This document shows positions 1 through 10,317 of a stretch of 64,000 bases of DNA, one piece after another. A program made the translations under genes and the position numbers. Every line of letters begins with the position of its first letter. The first letter of the stretch is position 1. The notes under the pieces were generated by a model, which worked only from the letters and a program-made list of their open reading frames with translations, was not told where the DNA came from and did not search any database. The DNA comes from Flaccisagitta enflata (Eukaryota; Chaetognatha; Sagittoidea; Aphragmophora), in assembly GCA_965153355.1 (NCBI GenBank), contig OZ231126.1, positions 88,040,001 to 88,104,000 of the forward strand, read 5' to 3'.

Positions 1-320
1 TGATGAGAAAGATGAGAAACAAACAACTGAACACAATAGTGCAAGAAACATAAAATGTGAACAAGGACCAAAAAGATTAAGTAGAATAAGGAGAAGGACA
101 GTAACAAAACAGTGACGAGAAGAAGAAAAAGAAGAAGAAGAAGAAGAAGAAGAAGAAGAAGAAGAAGAAGAAGAAGAAGAAGAAGAAGAAGAAGAAGAAG
201 AAGAAGAAGAATGATCATGAAAATGACGAAGATGATGTTGAAAAAAGACGAAGAAGATGAGATGACTTCCACCAATTTTTGACGGGAATATTGACAAGCT
301 AAAAGAGATTTTTCATTCCA
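1..320. repeat. purine-rich flank with (GAA)n tract
   Basis: The plus strand is strongly A/G-biased and holds an almost pure GAA trinucleotide run at about 129-210. I see no supported exon. It probably belongs to the intron before the first visible exon of the plus-strand gene. Confidence 0.8.
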
Positions 321-519
321 TTTTTAGTCGCGTGCTACGCGACTCTACAACCCGCCTTGTCGGTCCGTCCGTCGGTCCGTCGGTCCGTCCGTCCGTCCGT
401 TACACTTTGCTTTTTTTTTTGCGGTTTTTGCTTCACTGCTGCTGCCCAAATGATCACCTGAATTACGGCTCCTGCCCACCCGCACGCGACTGGGGTAGCC
501 GTGTATCCGGCCTTGTTTT
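321..519 (+). mobile_element. hairpin-ended element, subfamily A (Helentron-like, non-autonomous)
   Basis: After a T-run comes the hairpin AGTCGCG-tgcta-CGCGACT, then a GTCC/GTCG tetranucleotide tract, a T-rich stretch, CCCACCCGCACGCGACTGG, and the tail GTATCCGGCCTTGTT. The distal GCACGCGACT is the exact reverse complement of the first ten hairpin bases. There is no coding capacity. It lies in the intron upstream of the exon at 554. Terminal hairpin, subterminal inverted repeat and internal microsatellite together are known for Helentron-associated elements; the class assignment is inferred. Confidence 0.8.
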
Positions 520-553
520 GGCATATCAATGGATTTTCTTTTTGATGGCGCAG

Positions 554-883
554 ACACGCGAGTTCAACGATTGTGACCAATCCATACGGAACTCCGATAG
601 TTCCGCCACCGCCGCATCATCCAGCGCCACTGCCAAATCAGCAGCACATGCAACAACAGCCGCCCTTTATGCCACAACAGCAGTCGTTGCAGCAACAGCA
701 AACGACGCCTCTATCACCCCGAGATCACGACACAGGAGAAATTGACAAACGTCATCCGAGACACTCGTTGCCACATCATCAACTACATCAACAGCAGCAA
801 CAACATTATCCCCAGCAACAACAACAAGAACATCATCAGCAACGGCATTTGATGCACCAAAGAATCAACCGTCACAATACAGG
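554..883 (+). CDS. exon of unrecognised Gln/His/Pro-rich protein (plus-strand gene, first visible exon)
   Basis: A pyrimidine-rich run and CAG precede 554. The open frame runs to a donor at 884 (GTTAGT). The peptide starts around HASSTIVTNPYG and is dominated by Pro, His and Gln, with several Q runs and an SPRDHDTGEIDKRHPRHS patch. It ends two bases into a codon, and the next exon supplies the third as Gly. No catalytic domain is visible. Composition suggests a disordered scaffold or regulatory region. Exons further upstream lie outside the window. The exon call rests on splice sites, frame and phase agreement with four later exons; I do not recognise the protein. Confidence 0.6.
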
Positions 884-1061
884 GTTAGTTGACCAAAATT
901 TGTTTTTTTAAGTTTTTTTTTTGTAACATAATTTTTGTTGCACATTTAAATGATTTCATAATTACATTATTACATAATTATGTAATTTGCAAAAGATAAT
1001 CTCCATTATTTTCCGTTGTATTTAGTTATCATTTGTTTACGTTTCTTCATTCTGCTCACAG

Positions 1062-1319
1062 ATCATCGTCCTTCAGCGACGCGTCCGATTCTCATCCTCC
1101 TCATCTCCACCACGGCCATCATCCCTCCTCCCCCTCGCGGATTTTGCCCGAAGTTAATCCAATAAATCCCCAATGGGGATACAACAGTGGAATGGGGGTG
1201 ACATCGGCGATGACATCGGGGGTGTCGATGCCAGCGCGATCTTACTCGTCCAATGAGAGTCGATCTTACTCAACGCTCCCGCCTGCGCACACGCCCAGAG
1301 ACTTACCAAATTCCAGATC
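1062..1319 (+). CDS. exon 2 of the Ser-rich plus-strand gene
   Basis: The acceptor CTCACAG precedes 1062 and the donor GTGAGT follows 1319. The exon is 258 nt, receives two bases of a codon from exon 1 and passes two on. The peptide is rich in Ser, His and Pro, with an SSSFSDASDSH start, a segment ending NPINPQWGYNSG, and Ser/Tyr repeats (RSYSSNESRSYSTLPP). The SYSS and SRSY patches look like phosphorylation-prone disordered sequence. No known domain is recognised. Confidence 0.7.
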
Positions 1320-1330
1320 GTGAGTGATTG

Positions 1331-1335
<5 letters not shown>

Positions 1336-1392
<57 letters not shown>

Positions 1393-1620
1393 AGACAGAG
1401 AGCCAGGGAGACAGAGTGAAAGACAGAGAGCCAGTGAGAGTGAGAGGGATAGAGAGACAAATAGAGAGACATAAAGAGTGATATAGAGAGAGACATCACA
1501 AGAGATTGACATGAAAAGAGACATGAAAAGAGACATGAAGAAAGACAAAGAGAAGAAGGAGAGCGATAGAAAGAGTAAGAAAAACAGACAGATAGTCAGA
1601 CAGACAGCGCACATGAATAA
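1336..1620. repeat. (GA)n tract with GA/GACA-rich continuation
   Basis: Pure GA dinucleotides run from 1336 to about 1390, then an imperfect AGACAGAGAG-type purine tract to about 1620. It lies in the intron between exons 2 and 3 and begins within 20 bp of the exon 2 donor. Confidence 0.95.
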
Positions 1621-1704
1621 GGGAGAGAAATCATAATTATGTCTTTGAATTTTTTTCACAATAGAATATTTGATTTTAAATCATTTATTTTTTGTTTGTT
1701 TCAG

Positions 1705-1781
1705 GAGTGGCTTTGGATTCTTTCCTCCGACAGCCGACGGGCTTTCATCTTCCTCCGGAACTGGAATCAATGCCATTTCAG
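1705..1781 (+). CDS. exon 3 of the plus-strand gene
   Basis: This 77 nt exon lies between a strong pyrimidine-tract acceptor (TTTGTTTGTTTCAG) and a GT donor at 1782. With the two carried-over bases it reads SSGFGFFPPTADGLSSSS and continues GTGINAIS, then one base of a Gly codon. The frame joins exons 2 and 4 without a stop. It is Ser/Gly-rich like its neighbours, and no domain is recognised. Confidence 0.65.
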
Positions 1782-2258
1782 GTCTGCCATTTTAGATCGC
1801 CATTTTAATGGTCTGATTTTTACGCCACTTTTCGATCCGTCGGTCCTTCTGTACGTCCGTCTGTCCGTTAAGCCGTCACAACTAACTTTACGGGCATTTT
1901 GTCACGTTTTTACACTTTTGAACATCAGAGAATACGCTAGGAGGTGGAGACCGGTAGTACAAAAATCATTTTGAAGGTTTTAGTCTGTCTGCCTATCTGT
2001 CCAACTTTTTGTGAAAACCATTTTAAACTATAATTTCAGACATCTCATCATTATAAGGCTACTCAGGTAGTCTGAAATTTAAAATGCCATTCCGGTCATT
2101 TCAACTCAATGATTCGTAAAAGAAATCGCAACAAATTTAATCAATACATGGATTAAAATCATCAATTCTCATTTCAGCTCGCTCAGTTTTCAATGTGCAG
2201 CAATATGTAAATTGTTGATTTAGTGATCAGATGTGTAAACGTTATTTCTGGTCCTCTG

Positions 2259-2432
2259 TAACAACACTGGGTAAACGACTACCCAAGTCGCGTGCGGGTG
2301 GGCAGGGGCAGTGATAAAAAATAAGCAAGCATTTGGGCAGGCGCAGTACTGAAAAAATCCGCCTGTAAACGCCTGTAAACGGATGAATGGACCGACCGAC
2401 TAACCAACCAAACAACGGACAGCGACTTATTA
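2259..2432 (-). mobile_element. decayed subfamily A hairpin element
   Basis: AAGTCGCGTGCGGGTGGGCA at about 2285 matches the reverse complement of the subfamily A distal end. A GACC/AACC tetranucleotide tract and CAGCGACTT follow. The terminal hairpin is eroded. Confidence 0.5.
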
Positions 2433-2465
2433 CTGCCCGCACAAATATGTACCGATGATTTCACG

Positions 2466-2559
2466 TCTTTAAGCGACTCTGTCCTTCGGTCGGTTGGTAA
2501 CGCATTCGCCCGACGCGACGGTACATAAGGCGCACGTGGTGGCTTACTTGGCCTCGTTT
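2466..2559 (+). mobile_element. decayed subfamily C-like fragment
   Basis: It has GTCCTTCGGTCGGTTGGTAA, then CGCATTCG, a GCGCACGTGG patch and a tail close to TACTTGGCCTTGTTT, as in the intact subfamily C copies. The leading hairpin is not intact. Confidence 0.4.
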
Positions 2560-2649
2560 AAAGATTGTAACGGTGACCGGACTCGCTTACCTCATCTATA
2601 TTTTCTTAGATTACTGGCAATTAAAACTTGAATATCCCATTTTTCCAAG

Positions 2650-2727
2650 GCTCCTCAATGACTGGAGGCAAGAGCAACTCAAGAATCCGAATCCCCTCCA
2701 ACCACAGCGTTCACTCAAGCTCCAAAG
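2650..2727 (+). CDS. exon 4 of the plus-strand gene
   Basis: The exon is 78 nt, with acceptor CCAAG before 2650 and donor GTAATG from 2728. In frame it reads SSMTGGKSNSRIRIPSNHS followed by VHSSSK, then one base of a Gly codon completed by exon 5. The basic and Ser-rich stretch would suit kinase-regulated binding, but no motif is diagnostic. Phase agreement with exons 3 and 5 is the main support. Confidence 0.6.
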
Positions 2728-2924
2728 GTAATGAAAACTTTATCATATCTAAAAGCAACAAATAGATTTTAAAAGTGTCTAATGCTAATGCTAATGTTCA
2801 GTGGTCTTTCAGTGTCGAGTGTCAAGGATTTGCAATCATTGTTCTTTGAGTGTATGTAGGTGGCTTGGAATTCTCCAAGGTGCTCAAAAATGCATTGACT
2901 CGATCCATCGGTCATTTTTTCATT

Positions 2925-3791
2925 ATTTATCTCTCACAATTTGCCCTGACATCAATAATCAGCAAAGTGTTTGAAAGGATTCTCTGTTCAGCGATTATGA
3001 GGTTCCTGGTGACCAACAAACTCATCACTGAACAGCAACATGGGTTTGTCCAAGGCAGATCATGCCAGACCAATATCCTGCTCTGCCTGGAAAAGTGGAC
3101 AGATATTGTGGACGGTGGCAACTGTGTAGATATGGCCTATTTTGACCATGCCAAGGCCTTTGACAAAGTCTCACATAGGCTCCAACTCCTCAAGCTCAAA
3201 TGATATGGAATTGATGGCAAGCTCCTTGACTGGCTGAAAAACTGGCTGGAGAACAGGAGACAGAGAGTGATGGTAGGAAATGCTATGTCGGAATGGCTGG
3301 AGGTGGTCAGCGGAACCACTCAAGGAACGGTGCTTGGCTTTCTGCTGTTTCTCCTTTACATCAATGACCTTCTAGCTAAATGCAGTCCGGAAGAGGAGTC
3401 CTTGATCATGCTACTGGCTGATGATACTAAGAGCTATCAAGAGGTTAACAAGAACGTGGAGGAGCATGCAGGGGACCAACAAAAACTGCAGGACAGGATT
3501 GACCGCATTGCCCAATGGGCTAGAGAATGGAAAATGGAAATCAATGCAAAGAAGACCAAAGTCATGCACATAGGAAAAGGAAACCCCAGGCTGACTTATC
3601 AGATGGAAGGATCTACAATTGCGGATGTGGCAGTTGAAAAGGACATTGGCTTCTGGATCACTGATGATCTGTCTTCGTCTACTCATGTGAGTAAAGCACA
3701 ATGCAAAGCACTTGCAGAAATTGCTCGTATCAGAAGGAACTTCACGCACATTGATAAGAGGGCCTTTTGTGTTCTGTACAACCAGCGCATA
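2925..3791 (+). pseudogene. non-LTR retrotransposon reverse transcriptase fragment (CR1/Jockey-like), 5' portion of a split copy
   Basis: Two open stretches, separated by a TGA near 3201, read through reverse transcriptase landmarks in order: TSIISKVFERIL near 2950; QQHGFVQGRSCQTN near 3033; an AYFDHAKAFDKVSH-type motif A near 3130; SGTTQGTVLGFLLFLLYIND (motif B) near 3310; and a LADDTK-type motif C near 3415, where family members usually have (Y/F)ADD. A thumb-like region follows to LYNQRI at 3790. The endonuclease domain is absent, so the copy is 5'-truncated and dead. The frame resumes at 9548 after a large insertion. Confidence 0.85.
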
Positions 3792-4360
3792 ACATATGAT
3801 TGGATCTATCAATCTCATACCCTCCATCCTCGAAGTGAAACGGCGACTTTAGCCCTTTGGTTGACTGAAGGAACCCATAAAAGTGCATTTCCATGAAATT
3901 CCAGAGAGCACAGGCTCTATATCTGTCAGGGGTATTACTCCCATTTTCTTCTTGGATTTCAAGTCCTTCAATTTTACACATTTCAGCTTCTTTCTTTAAT
4001 AACTTCTTGTAGAAGTGAGCAAAACACCTGGGATTGGTTTTATTTGAAAGATGATATGGAGTAGAGTTCTTAAAACTATAAACCTGGGATGTGGAGCACC
4101 TAGGGGGCCCTAGGGGGTCCTTGAGGGAACTCAAAATGTCCTAAAATGGCAGGATTGCAATAAAATCTGGTAATTTTTTCCAATCTAATCTTACTTGAAT
4201 AACCTGACAAACTTATTTTCAGCATCATTTGACCTATCTAGTATCTTTGTAAAAGAAAAGGGATACAGTTGGCAAAAAGGGCCCTTTGAGGTACCCAACA
4301 TAAGGTCTCAAATACTCCAAAAATCTTGCATTTAATAAAAAATTTAGAAATTTTCATTAA

Positions 4361-5056
4361 AACGAGGCTGGATACAAGGCTACCCCAGTTGGCTGCGGGA
4401 GGGCAGGGGCTGTATTTGAGATTATTTGGTTAGGAGCAGTAAGGCCATAGACGGCTAAAACCCAAAACAGGTTGCCTAAGGGCAATATGTGGTCAGTGAT
4501 ACCGGTTGCCCTGCTTTGCATGATTGTGAATTTGAGCGAGAGGAAGCAGGGCAGCAGCCCCAAAGGGAACGAAGTCCTGTAGAACACATGGGGACTTTCG
4601 TTCGTCCGTCCATTTCTGTCCGTCCGTCCATCCGTCCACCCTTCTGTCCACCCCCCCCAGGCCCCCTCAGGCTTAAAATCTGCCCTCTCAGGCCTGAAAT
4701 CTACCCTCTCAGGCCTAAAATCTGCCCTCCCAGGCCTTTAATCTGTGAGGGCAGATTTCAGCCTTGAGAGGGTAGATTTCAGGCCTGAGAGGGCAGATTT
4801 TAGGCCTAAGAGGGCAGATTTTAGGCCTAAGAGGTCAGATTTCAGGCAAGAGAGGGCAGATTTCAGGCCTGAGAGAGCCTGGGGGGGATGGACAAACAGA
4901 CGAATGAACTGACAAACGGAAGTCCCCATGTGTTCTACAGGACTTTGTCCCCTTCGGGGCCGCAGCCCAAAAAGTAAAGTGTGATGGACAGACAGACTGA
5001 CAGATTGACCAACAGACCCAGAAAGCCTGATGTAGAGTCGCGCAGCATGCGACTAT
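4361..5056 (-). mobile_element. subfamily A hairpin element carrying a palindromic module
   Basis: Read on the minus strand, it starts with the hairpin AGTCGCATGCTGCGCGACT and ends in the CCGGCCTTGTT-like tail (plus strand AACGAGGCTGGATACAAGGC). The short internal microsatellite seen in simple copies is replaced or extended by module D (4464-4972). Confidence 0.7.
4464..4972 (-). repeat. palindromic module D, copy 1
   Basis: Features shared by all D copies are GGGCAGCGGCCCC at one end, GTCCTGTAGAACACAGG inside, two opposed arrays of about 21 bp units of the type AGGCCTGAAATCTGCCCTCTC, then the mirrored CCTGTGTTCTACAGGAC and GGGGCCGCTGCCCTGC, and an AAGCAGGGC hairpin plus a conserved tail. 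In this copy the arrays meet head to head near 4740. No protein is supported. Confidence 0.7.
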
Positions 5057-5106
5057 ATGACAAGGATCAAATATATTTGATTTGATTTGATATTTATAGT
5101 ATACTT

Positions 5107-5413
5107 TCACACACATGGGGGATTTTGTCCTCCTCCTTCTTCTTCTTCTCCTTCGTCCGCCCCCTTTGACTCAGTTCCTAGCCTCAATGCCAAAATCCTA
5201 GCCTCAAAGCCTAAATCCCAGCCTTGGGGCTCAAATCCCAGCTTTGAGGCGGAGTTTTGGAACTCAAGGCTAGGATTTTGGCCTCGATGCTGGGATTTGG
5301 GCCTCAAGGCTGGGATTTGGGCCTTGAGGCTAGGATCTGAGTCAGAGGGGTTGGGGGACTTAGGAGAAGGAAAAGAAGAAGAAGAAGGAGAGAAAATCCC
5401 CACATGTGTGAAG
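5107..5413. repeat. palindrome of about 20 bp repeats (module D-like)
   Basis: The left arm starts near CACACATGGGGGATTTTGTC and the right arm ends with its near complement GAAAATCCCCACATGTGTG. Inside, units like CCTAGCCTCAAAGCCTAAAT switch orientation near 5262. The open frames on both strands here are by-products of the repeats. Confidence 0.75.
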
Positions 5414-5521
5414 CATAGGTCATCGCCCGTTTGGAGCAGCTGCCCAAAAGCAACATTTTTGGTCGCATGCAACGCGACTCTACACCAGGCTTTGTCCATC
5501 AGTTGGTGGGTCCCCATTTTG

Positions 5522-6175
5522 CTTTTTTGGGCAGCGGCCCCAAAGGGGACAATGTCCTGTAGAACACAGGGAGACTTTCATTTGTTTGTGCATGCGTGCA
5601 TGTGTCCCCCCCCGGCCTTGATACTCAAATCTCAGTATCAAGGCTCAAATCCCAGCCTATAGGCTAAATTCCAGTCTCAACGCTCAAATCCCAGCCTTGA
5701 AGCTCAAATCTCAGCCTCAAGGCTCAAATCCCAGCCTTGAAGCTCAAATCTCAGCCTCCAGGCTCAAATCCCAGCCTCAAGGCTAAAATTCCAGCCTCGA
5801 GGCTCAAATAGGCTCAAATCCCCGCCTTGGGGCTCAAATCCCAGCCTCAAGGCCCAAATCCCAGCCTCAAGGCTCAAATCCCAGCCTCAAGGCTCAAATT
5901 CCAGCCTCAAGGCTCAAAACCCAGCCTCGAGACTCAAATCTTTGCCTCAAGGCACAAATCCTAGCCTCAAAGCCCAAATCCCAGCTTGAAGCTCAAATCT
6001 GCTCACATTGACGGATGGACGGACGAACGAACGAACTAACGAAAGTCCCCCTGTGTTCTACAGGACATGGTCCCCTTCGAGGCCACTGCCGTGCTACCCA
6101 TCACCCACAAACGCCAACATACACAGCAGGGCAACGGGTATCACTGACCACATAGTGCCCTTGGGTGACTGGTTG
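5522..6175 (+). repeat. module D, copy 2 (one-directional array)
   Basis: It has a TTTTTTGGGCAGCGGCCCC start, a GTCCTGTAGAACACAGG box, an array of AGGCTCAAATCCCAGCCTCA units from 5610 to 6000, then the mirrored CCTGTGTTCTACAGGAC box, a CAGCAGGGCAACGGGTATC hairpin arm and a CTGACCACATAGTGCCCTTGG tail. Confidence 0.75.
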
Positions 6176-6185
6176 GCATTTTTTA

Positions 6186-6880
6186 GCTTTTTGGGCAGCG
6201 GCCCCGAAGGGGACGAAGTCCTGTAGAACACAGGGGGACTTTCGTTTGTCCGTCCGTTCGTTCGTTTGTCCGTTTGTTCGTCCGTTAGTCCCCCCTTCAT
6301 CAGACCCCTCAGGCCTCAAATCTGGCCTCTCAGGCCGCAAATCCAGCCTCTCAGGTCTCAAATCCAGCCTTCCAGGCCTCAAATCTGGCCTCTCAGGCCT
6401 CAAATCTGGCCTCTCAGGCCACAAATCTGGCCTCTTAGGCCACAAATCTGGCCTCCAGGCCTCAAATCTGGCTTCCCATGCCTCAAACCTGGCCTCTCAT
6501 GCCTCAGATTAGGCCTCTCAGGCCTCAAATCAGCCATTTAAACCTCTATTTATTGCTCCCAGGCTTCAAATCAGTCCTCTGGCCTTTCATCCCTTAATCC
6601 AGCTCTCTCAAGCCTCAAGTTAGCCCTCTCAAGCTTCCAATCGGCATTCTGAGGCCTTATATCAGTCTTCTTAGACCTCAGTTTAGGCTCTTGAATGCCT
6701 TCAGTCAGCCCTCTATAGCATCTCATCCACTTCTTCAGGTAGGACGAACGAAAGTCCCCCTGTGTTCTACAGGACTTCTTCCCCTTTGAGGCCGCTGCCC
6801 TGCTTCCCCTCACTCCAATTCACAATCACTCAAAGCAGGGCAACGGGTATCGCTGACCACATATTGCCCTTGGGCGACCT
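6186..6880 (+). repeat. module D, copy 3
   Basis: The end boxes are the same as in copy 2. The array unit is AGGCCTCAAATCTGGCCTCTC, and the array decays toward 6720. It ends with CAAAGCAGGGCAACGGGTAT and the CGCTGACCACATATTGCCC tail. Confidence 0.75.
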
Positions 6881-6919
6881 GTTGCGCTCTGTGCCTCAGC
6901 CCAAATGCCCGAGTGACCT

Positions 6920-7425
6920 TTTGGGCAGCGGCCCCAAAGGGGACGAAGTCCTGTAGAACACAGGGGACTTTTGTTCGTCCGTTTGTTCGTCCGTCCGTTT
7001 GTTAGTCCCCCCCAGGCCCTCTCAGGCCTGAAATCTGCCCTCTCAGGCCTAAAATCTGCCCTCTCAGGCTTGAAATCTGCCCTCTCAGGCCTTGAATCTG
7101 CCCTCTCAGGCCTGAATTCTGCCCTCTTAGGCCTGAAACCTGTCATTCCAGGCCTTAAATCTCCCCCGTAGATTCAAGGCCTGAGAGGGCAGATTTCAAG
7201 CCTGAGAGGGCAGAATTCAGGCCTGAGAGGGCAGATTAAAGGCCTGAGAGGGCCTGGGGGGGGACTGATGGACGGACGGACGAACAAACAAACGGACGAA
7301 CAAAAGTCCCCCTGTGTTCTACAGGACTTCGCCCTCTTCGGGGCCGCTGCCCTGCTTCCTCGCATTCCGATTTACAACCATGCAAAGCAGGGCAACGGGT
7401 ATCGCTGACCACATATTGCCCTTGG
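6920..7425 (+). repeat. module D, copy 4 (head-to-head palindrome)
   Basis: The arrays of AGGCCTGAAATCTGCCCTCTC units invert near 7165. The outer boxes GGGCAGCGGCCCC and GGGGCCGCTGCCC form the arm ends, and the AAGCAGGGC hairpin arm and tail follow. Confidence 0.8.
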
Positions 7426-7815
7426 TCGACCTTTTCCTTCACTGCCCCTGCCCACCCGCATGCGACTGGGGTAGTCATGTATCCAGCCTTGTTTTCTTAG
7501 TATTAGGATTATTTTGAGTTCCTGTGTTAGATTGATGCTTTTTGAGCAGCCCCTAATGCTCTATGAACAGCCCCTGCCCTTGTCTAACTGCTAGAGGCTT
7601 AGATTGTAATTGCCAAATGCCCATTGTCCATCTCAACATTGCTTTAATAATGATTAGCCATGACTTACCACACTTTAATTTGCACTACACTTTGACACCT
7701 GCTTTCTCTATTTGGGGATGACAAGAATCTCATTTGCATATTGCGGTAAATTGAGAATGCGATAATTTTGACAAAATTTAGCCAAAAATGTCTACAAAGA
7801 CACCTGAATATGTAA

Positions 7816-8011
7816 TTTTTAGTCGCGTGCACGCGACTCTACAACCCGCTTTTTCCGTCGGTCGGTCGGTCGGTTGGTTGGTCACACTTTACTTTTTTTA
7901 TGATTTTATTTCTTTGACCTCACCGCTCCTGCCCAAATGATCTGGTGACCTCAAATATGGCTCCTGCCCACTCGCACGCGACTTCGGTAGCCGTGTATCC
8001 GGCCTTGTTTT
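7816..8011 (+). mobile_element. hairpin-ended element, subfamily A
   Basis: A T-run is followed by the perfect palindrome AGTCGCGTGCACGCGACT, a GGTC/GGTT tract, and the distal GCACGCGACT and GTATCCGGCCTTGTTTT. It is a complete copy of about 195 bp, nested inside the 5.75 kb insertion. Confidence 0.85.
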
Positions 8012-9542
8012 ATTTAACGTTTTTTGTTTAATTGACCTTCCTTGCATAATTTGTTCACCTCTTTTTGGACGTTGGTTGAAAACGCCCTATACTATCGACT
8101 AGTCGATTAATCTGGTCGATTTTCTATATTTCTAAAAAATCTTCCTGATTCACCAAAGCACACATGTATCGGGTCGATTTTTTTTGTCTTTTTTTCTGGC
8201 GCAAAGGAAGCTAGCACTAATTAGTAATGAGTCTGATCTGTGAGTAAATTAAGAAAAAAAGTTATAAAACTGAATTCATTTGATATTGAATAATCAAAAA
8301 TGGAATAATAAACAAATTGAAAACAATTTTTTTTTTTTGTTTCAAAAGGAATAAGGCGCAGGAAATTATGGAGATCGAGATCACTTTTCATCCAAAATTT
8401 CAGAAAAAAAAGCCTTTCTGAGTATGCGCATGGACACAAGGTAGAAACAACTGCAGTTTCAGAAATGCGGGTCTTCAACTTGAGCAACAGATAGACCGAC
8501 AGATGGACGGACAAAGCCTGTTATACAGTATACATGCAAAAAAAAAAAATTGCGCTAAATGTCCTTGTTCAATTTGACAAAAAAAAAGTTAGTTAAAGAG
8601 GCATCTTAAAAACTGTGGGCTTTCGGTAGTCGGTAGAGTTTTCTTCCGCTCCCAATGAGTGCTTGTTTACTACTTTTTTTTTTTTGTATCAACTACAAGT
8701 ACCACTCAGCTAAAAAAAAAAAGAAGAGAAAGATGCACCTCTTTATTAACTAATAAAACATGCATGAAAATCAACTTTAACTATTTTTGAAAAAAAAAAA
8801 ACATTTTGGAAGATTTTTAAAAAAACTTTCAATTTAGACCAATTCCAAGTCTGTATCTCAAACGGTTAAGCTAGAGCCCTGTAAAGACAAGCACTAATTT
8901 GCTAAGATGTATTTTTATTCATGGACTGCAATGCTGAAATGGGTAACGTTTTCATTCAAACCAATACCATTTCTAAACGAAAAAAGATAGCAATACCAGA
9001 TTGGTGCCAAATGAAAGTACTTTCAAAGGGCTTTCAGATGACCTAAGATTTAAATTGGTTTTTGTAGGATTCATAGGTAAAATTAGTTATCCAAAAGTGC
9101 GTCTTTTTCTTTTTGAGTCGCATGGTAACTACAAACTTACAAGGCCAAGGTAAAAATCTCAAATATCTAATCTTGTAATACCAGTTGGTTTCTAAAACAC
9201 GTTGCTCTGACAGTAAACAGCATTTGTAAATGGGGAAAGGGCTAACTGGCAAAAAAATCGACCTATGGTCGATACTGAGAAGATACTTTTTTTGGAATCG
9301 ACCATGATTAGATCGACCTGGTCGATACTGTAAAACAAAAAATCGTGACATCTACAGTCGTAGTATACATTTTTTAAGACATTTTTGACCTGTAGGCCTT
9401 GACTAAAACATGGCCGTGCTCTCTGGAAATAACCTAAAATGTGTTTTTTGAGTTTGATTCAGTCAGTTCAAACACTGAAGTCGTCAGTTAACCTCGAGGA
9501 TGCATACCAGGTCTAGAAATAGGCTTTGATAGTGGCTCTCTT
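8012..9542. other. non-coding right part of the 5.75 kb insertion
   Basis: The sequence is AT-rich with many A and T homopolymers. GTCGAT-type motifs cluster at about 8095-8175 and, on the opposite strand, at about 9255-9330, which may be remnants of inverted arms. I see no exon or RNA gene. Confidence 0.5.
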
Positions 9543-10030
9543 GCATAAGGCCCCACCTTGACTATGGCATACAGTCTGCCCGCCGGGAACATCAGCAGAG
9601 TCCAAGCAGTTGGAGGCTGTGCAATCAAAGGCGACAGCGCTGGTCATGGGACTCAAAAAGCTGCATTCGGAAGAAAGGCGGAAAAAGTTGGGACTGATGA
9701 CGCTTGAACAGAGGAGGGAGAGAGGTGACCTGATTGAGGTATTCAAAATCCTCCATGGCCTGACAAGGATAGACCCCGGGCACTTCTGGGAAGTCAGAAA
9801 TGCAAGGGGTGGTCCACGGTTGGTAAAGGCTATGGCTGAGAATGGACGGAAGCAGAGGCAATCCTTCTTCTAACATAATTTGATTCAAAAATGGAATCTC
9901 TTGGGAGCGGAACTAAAAACCGCGCCCTCGCTGGAATGTTTCAAGAATTGGTTGGATGAAAAGCTGCTTGGACCATATTTAGTGAGAGGCCGCACGTTCT
10001 GGCCCTCACAGAACAGATGGTCATTTGAAA
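9543..10030 (+). pseudogene. non-LTR retrotransposon, 3' portion of the split copy
   Basis: RPHLDYGIQS at 9548 continues the frame broken at 3791. A one-base frameshift follows near 9600. After it come LEAVQSKATALVMGLKKLHS, EERRKKLGLMTLEQRRERGD, LIEVFKILHGL, and beyond a stop near 9871 the terminal WNLLGAELKTAPSLECFKNW. This order is typical of the region after the reverse transcriptase in CR1-like elements. Stops and a frameshift make it a pseudogene. Confidence 0.85.
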
Positions 10031-10033
10031 TTT

Positions 10034-10317
10034 GCCTATCATTAGAGAAATTAGAAGCCACTCTTAAAAAAAGTTGGTCTAAACAAGCAAATTATCAACT
10101 TTGCTTTCATACGCGGTTCAATTTTAAAGATTAAATCTTTCATTAATTTCTATTTTCAAAACGGAGCTGAAAAAAACATGGACTGCCAAAATAATGATGA
10201 AGGAGGATGAGAACTGTCGGCAGTTTTTTGTTCGTCTAGGTCAGATGCATATTTTCTGATTATTATTGCGGGAATTGATAACACTGAGAGAGTGGCTTCC
10301 GATTTCTCTAATGATTG
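10034..10317. mobile_element. small foldback element at the retrotransposon 3' end
   Basis: ATCATTAGAGAAATTAGAAG at about 10034 is mirrored by GGCTTCCGATTTCTCTAATG at about 10291-10311, giving inverted ends of about 28 bp with few mismatches. On both outer sides lie related sequences (GTGAGAGGCCGCACGTTCTG near 9981 and GTGAGAGAGCCGCACACTCT near 10331), so two retrotransposon tails may flank it. Confidence 0.5.

Larger units (their letters stand above)
1782..2649. other. intron 3 of the plus-strand gene with decayed element fragments
   Basis: No exon is supported. A GTCC/GTCT-rich patch at about 1838-1875 and the two hairpin-element fragments listed separately (2259-2432 and 2466-2559) account for the recognisable content. 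The remainder is AT-rich intronic sequence. Confidence 0.6.
5456..7495 (+). mobile_element. 2 kb composite subfamily A hairpin element with several D modules
   Basis: It starts after a T-run with GGTCGCATGCAACGCGACTC, the subfamily A hairpin position, and ends with CCCACCCGCATGCGACTGGG and ATCCAGCCTTGTTTT, the subfamily A distal end. The distal GCATGCGACT matches the hairpin variant GTCGCATGC of this same copy. Three D modules fill the space between (5522-6175, 6186-6880, 6920-7425). No coding gene is supported. Confidence 0.7.
3792..9542. mobile_element. 5.75 kb insertion splitting the retrotransposon (degenerate inverted ends, GCATA duplication)
   Basis: GCATA occurs at 3787-3791 and again at 9543-9547. 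Removing 3792-9547 restores an in-frame CR1-type junction. The two ends of the insert share inverted blocks: CATCCTCGA...CGACTT about 40 bp in from each end, and TCCAGAGAGCAC at about 3900 and 9415. No transposase is visible, and most of the interior is occupied by nested hairpin-ended elements. The boundaries are well supported by the restored frame; the element class is unknown. Confidence 0.6.

Noticed and set aside
5087-7171. Several 60-190 codon frames in the module region, some looking like conserved repeats
   Set aside because: All follow the 20-21 bp module D units and appear on both strands; they contain no independent domain.
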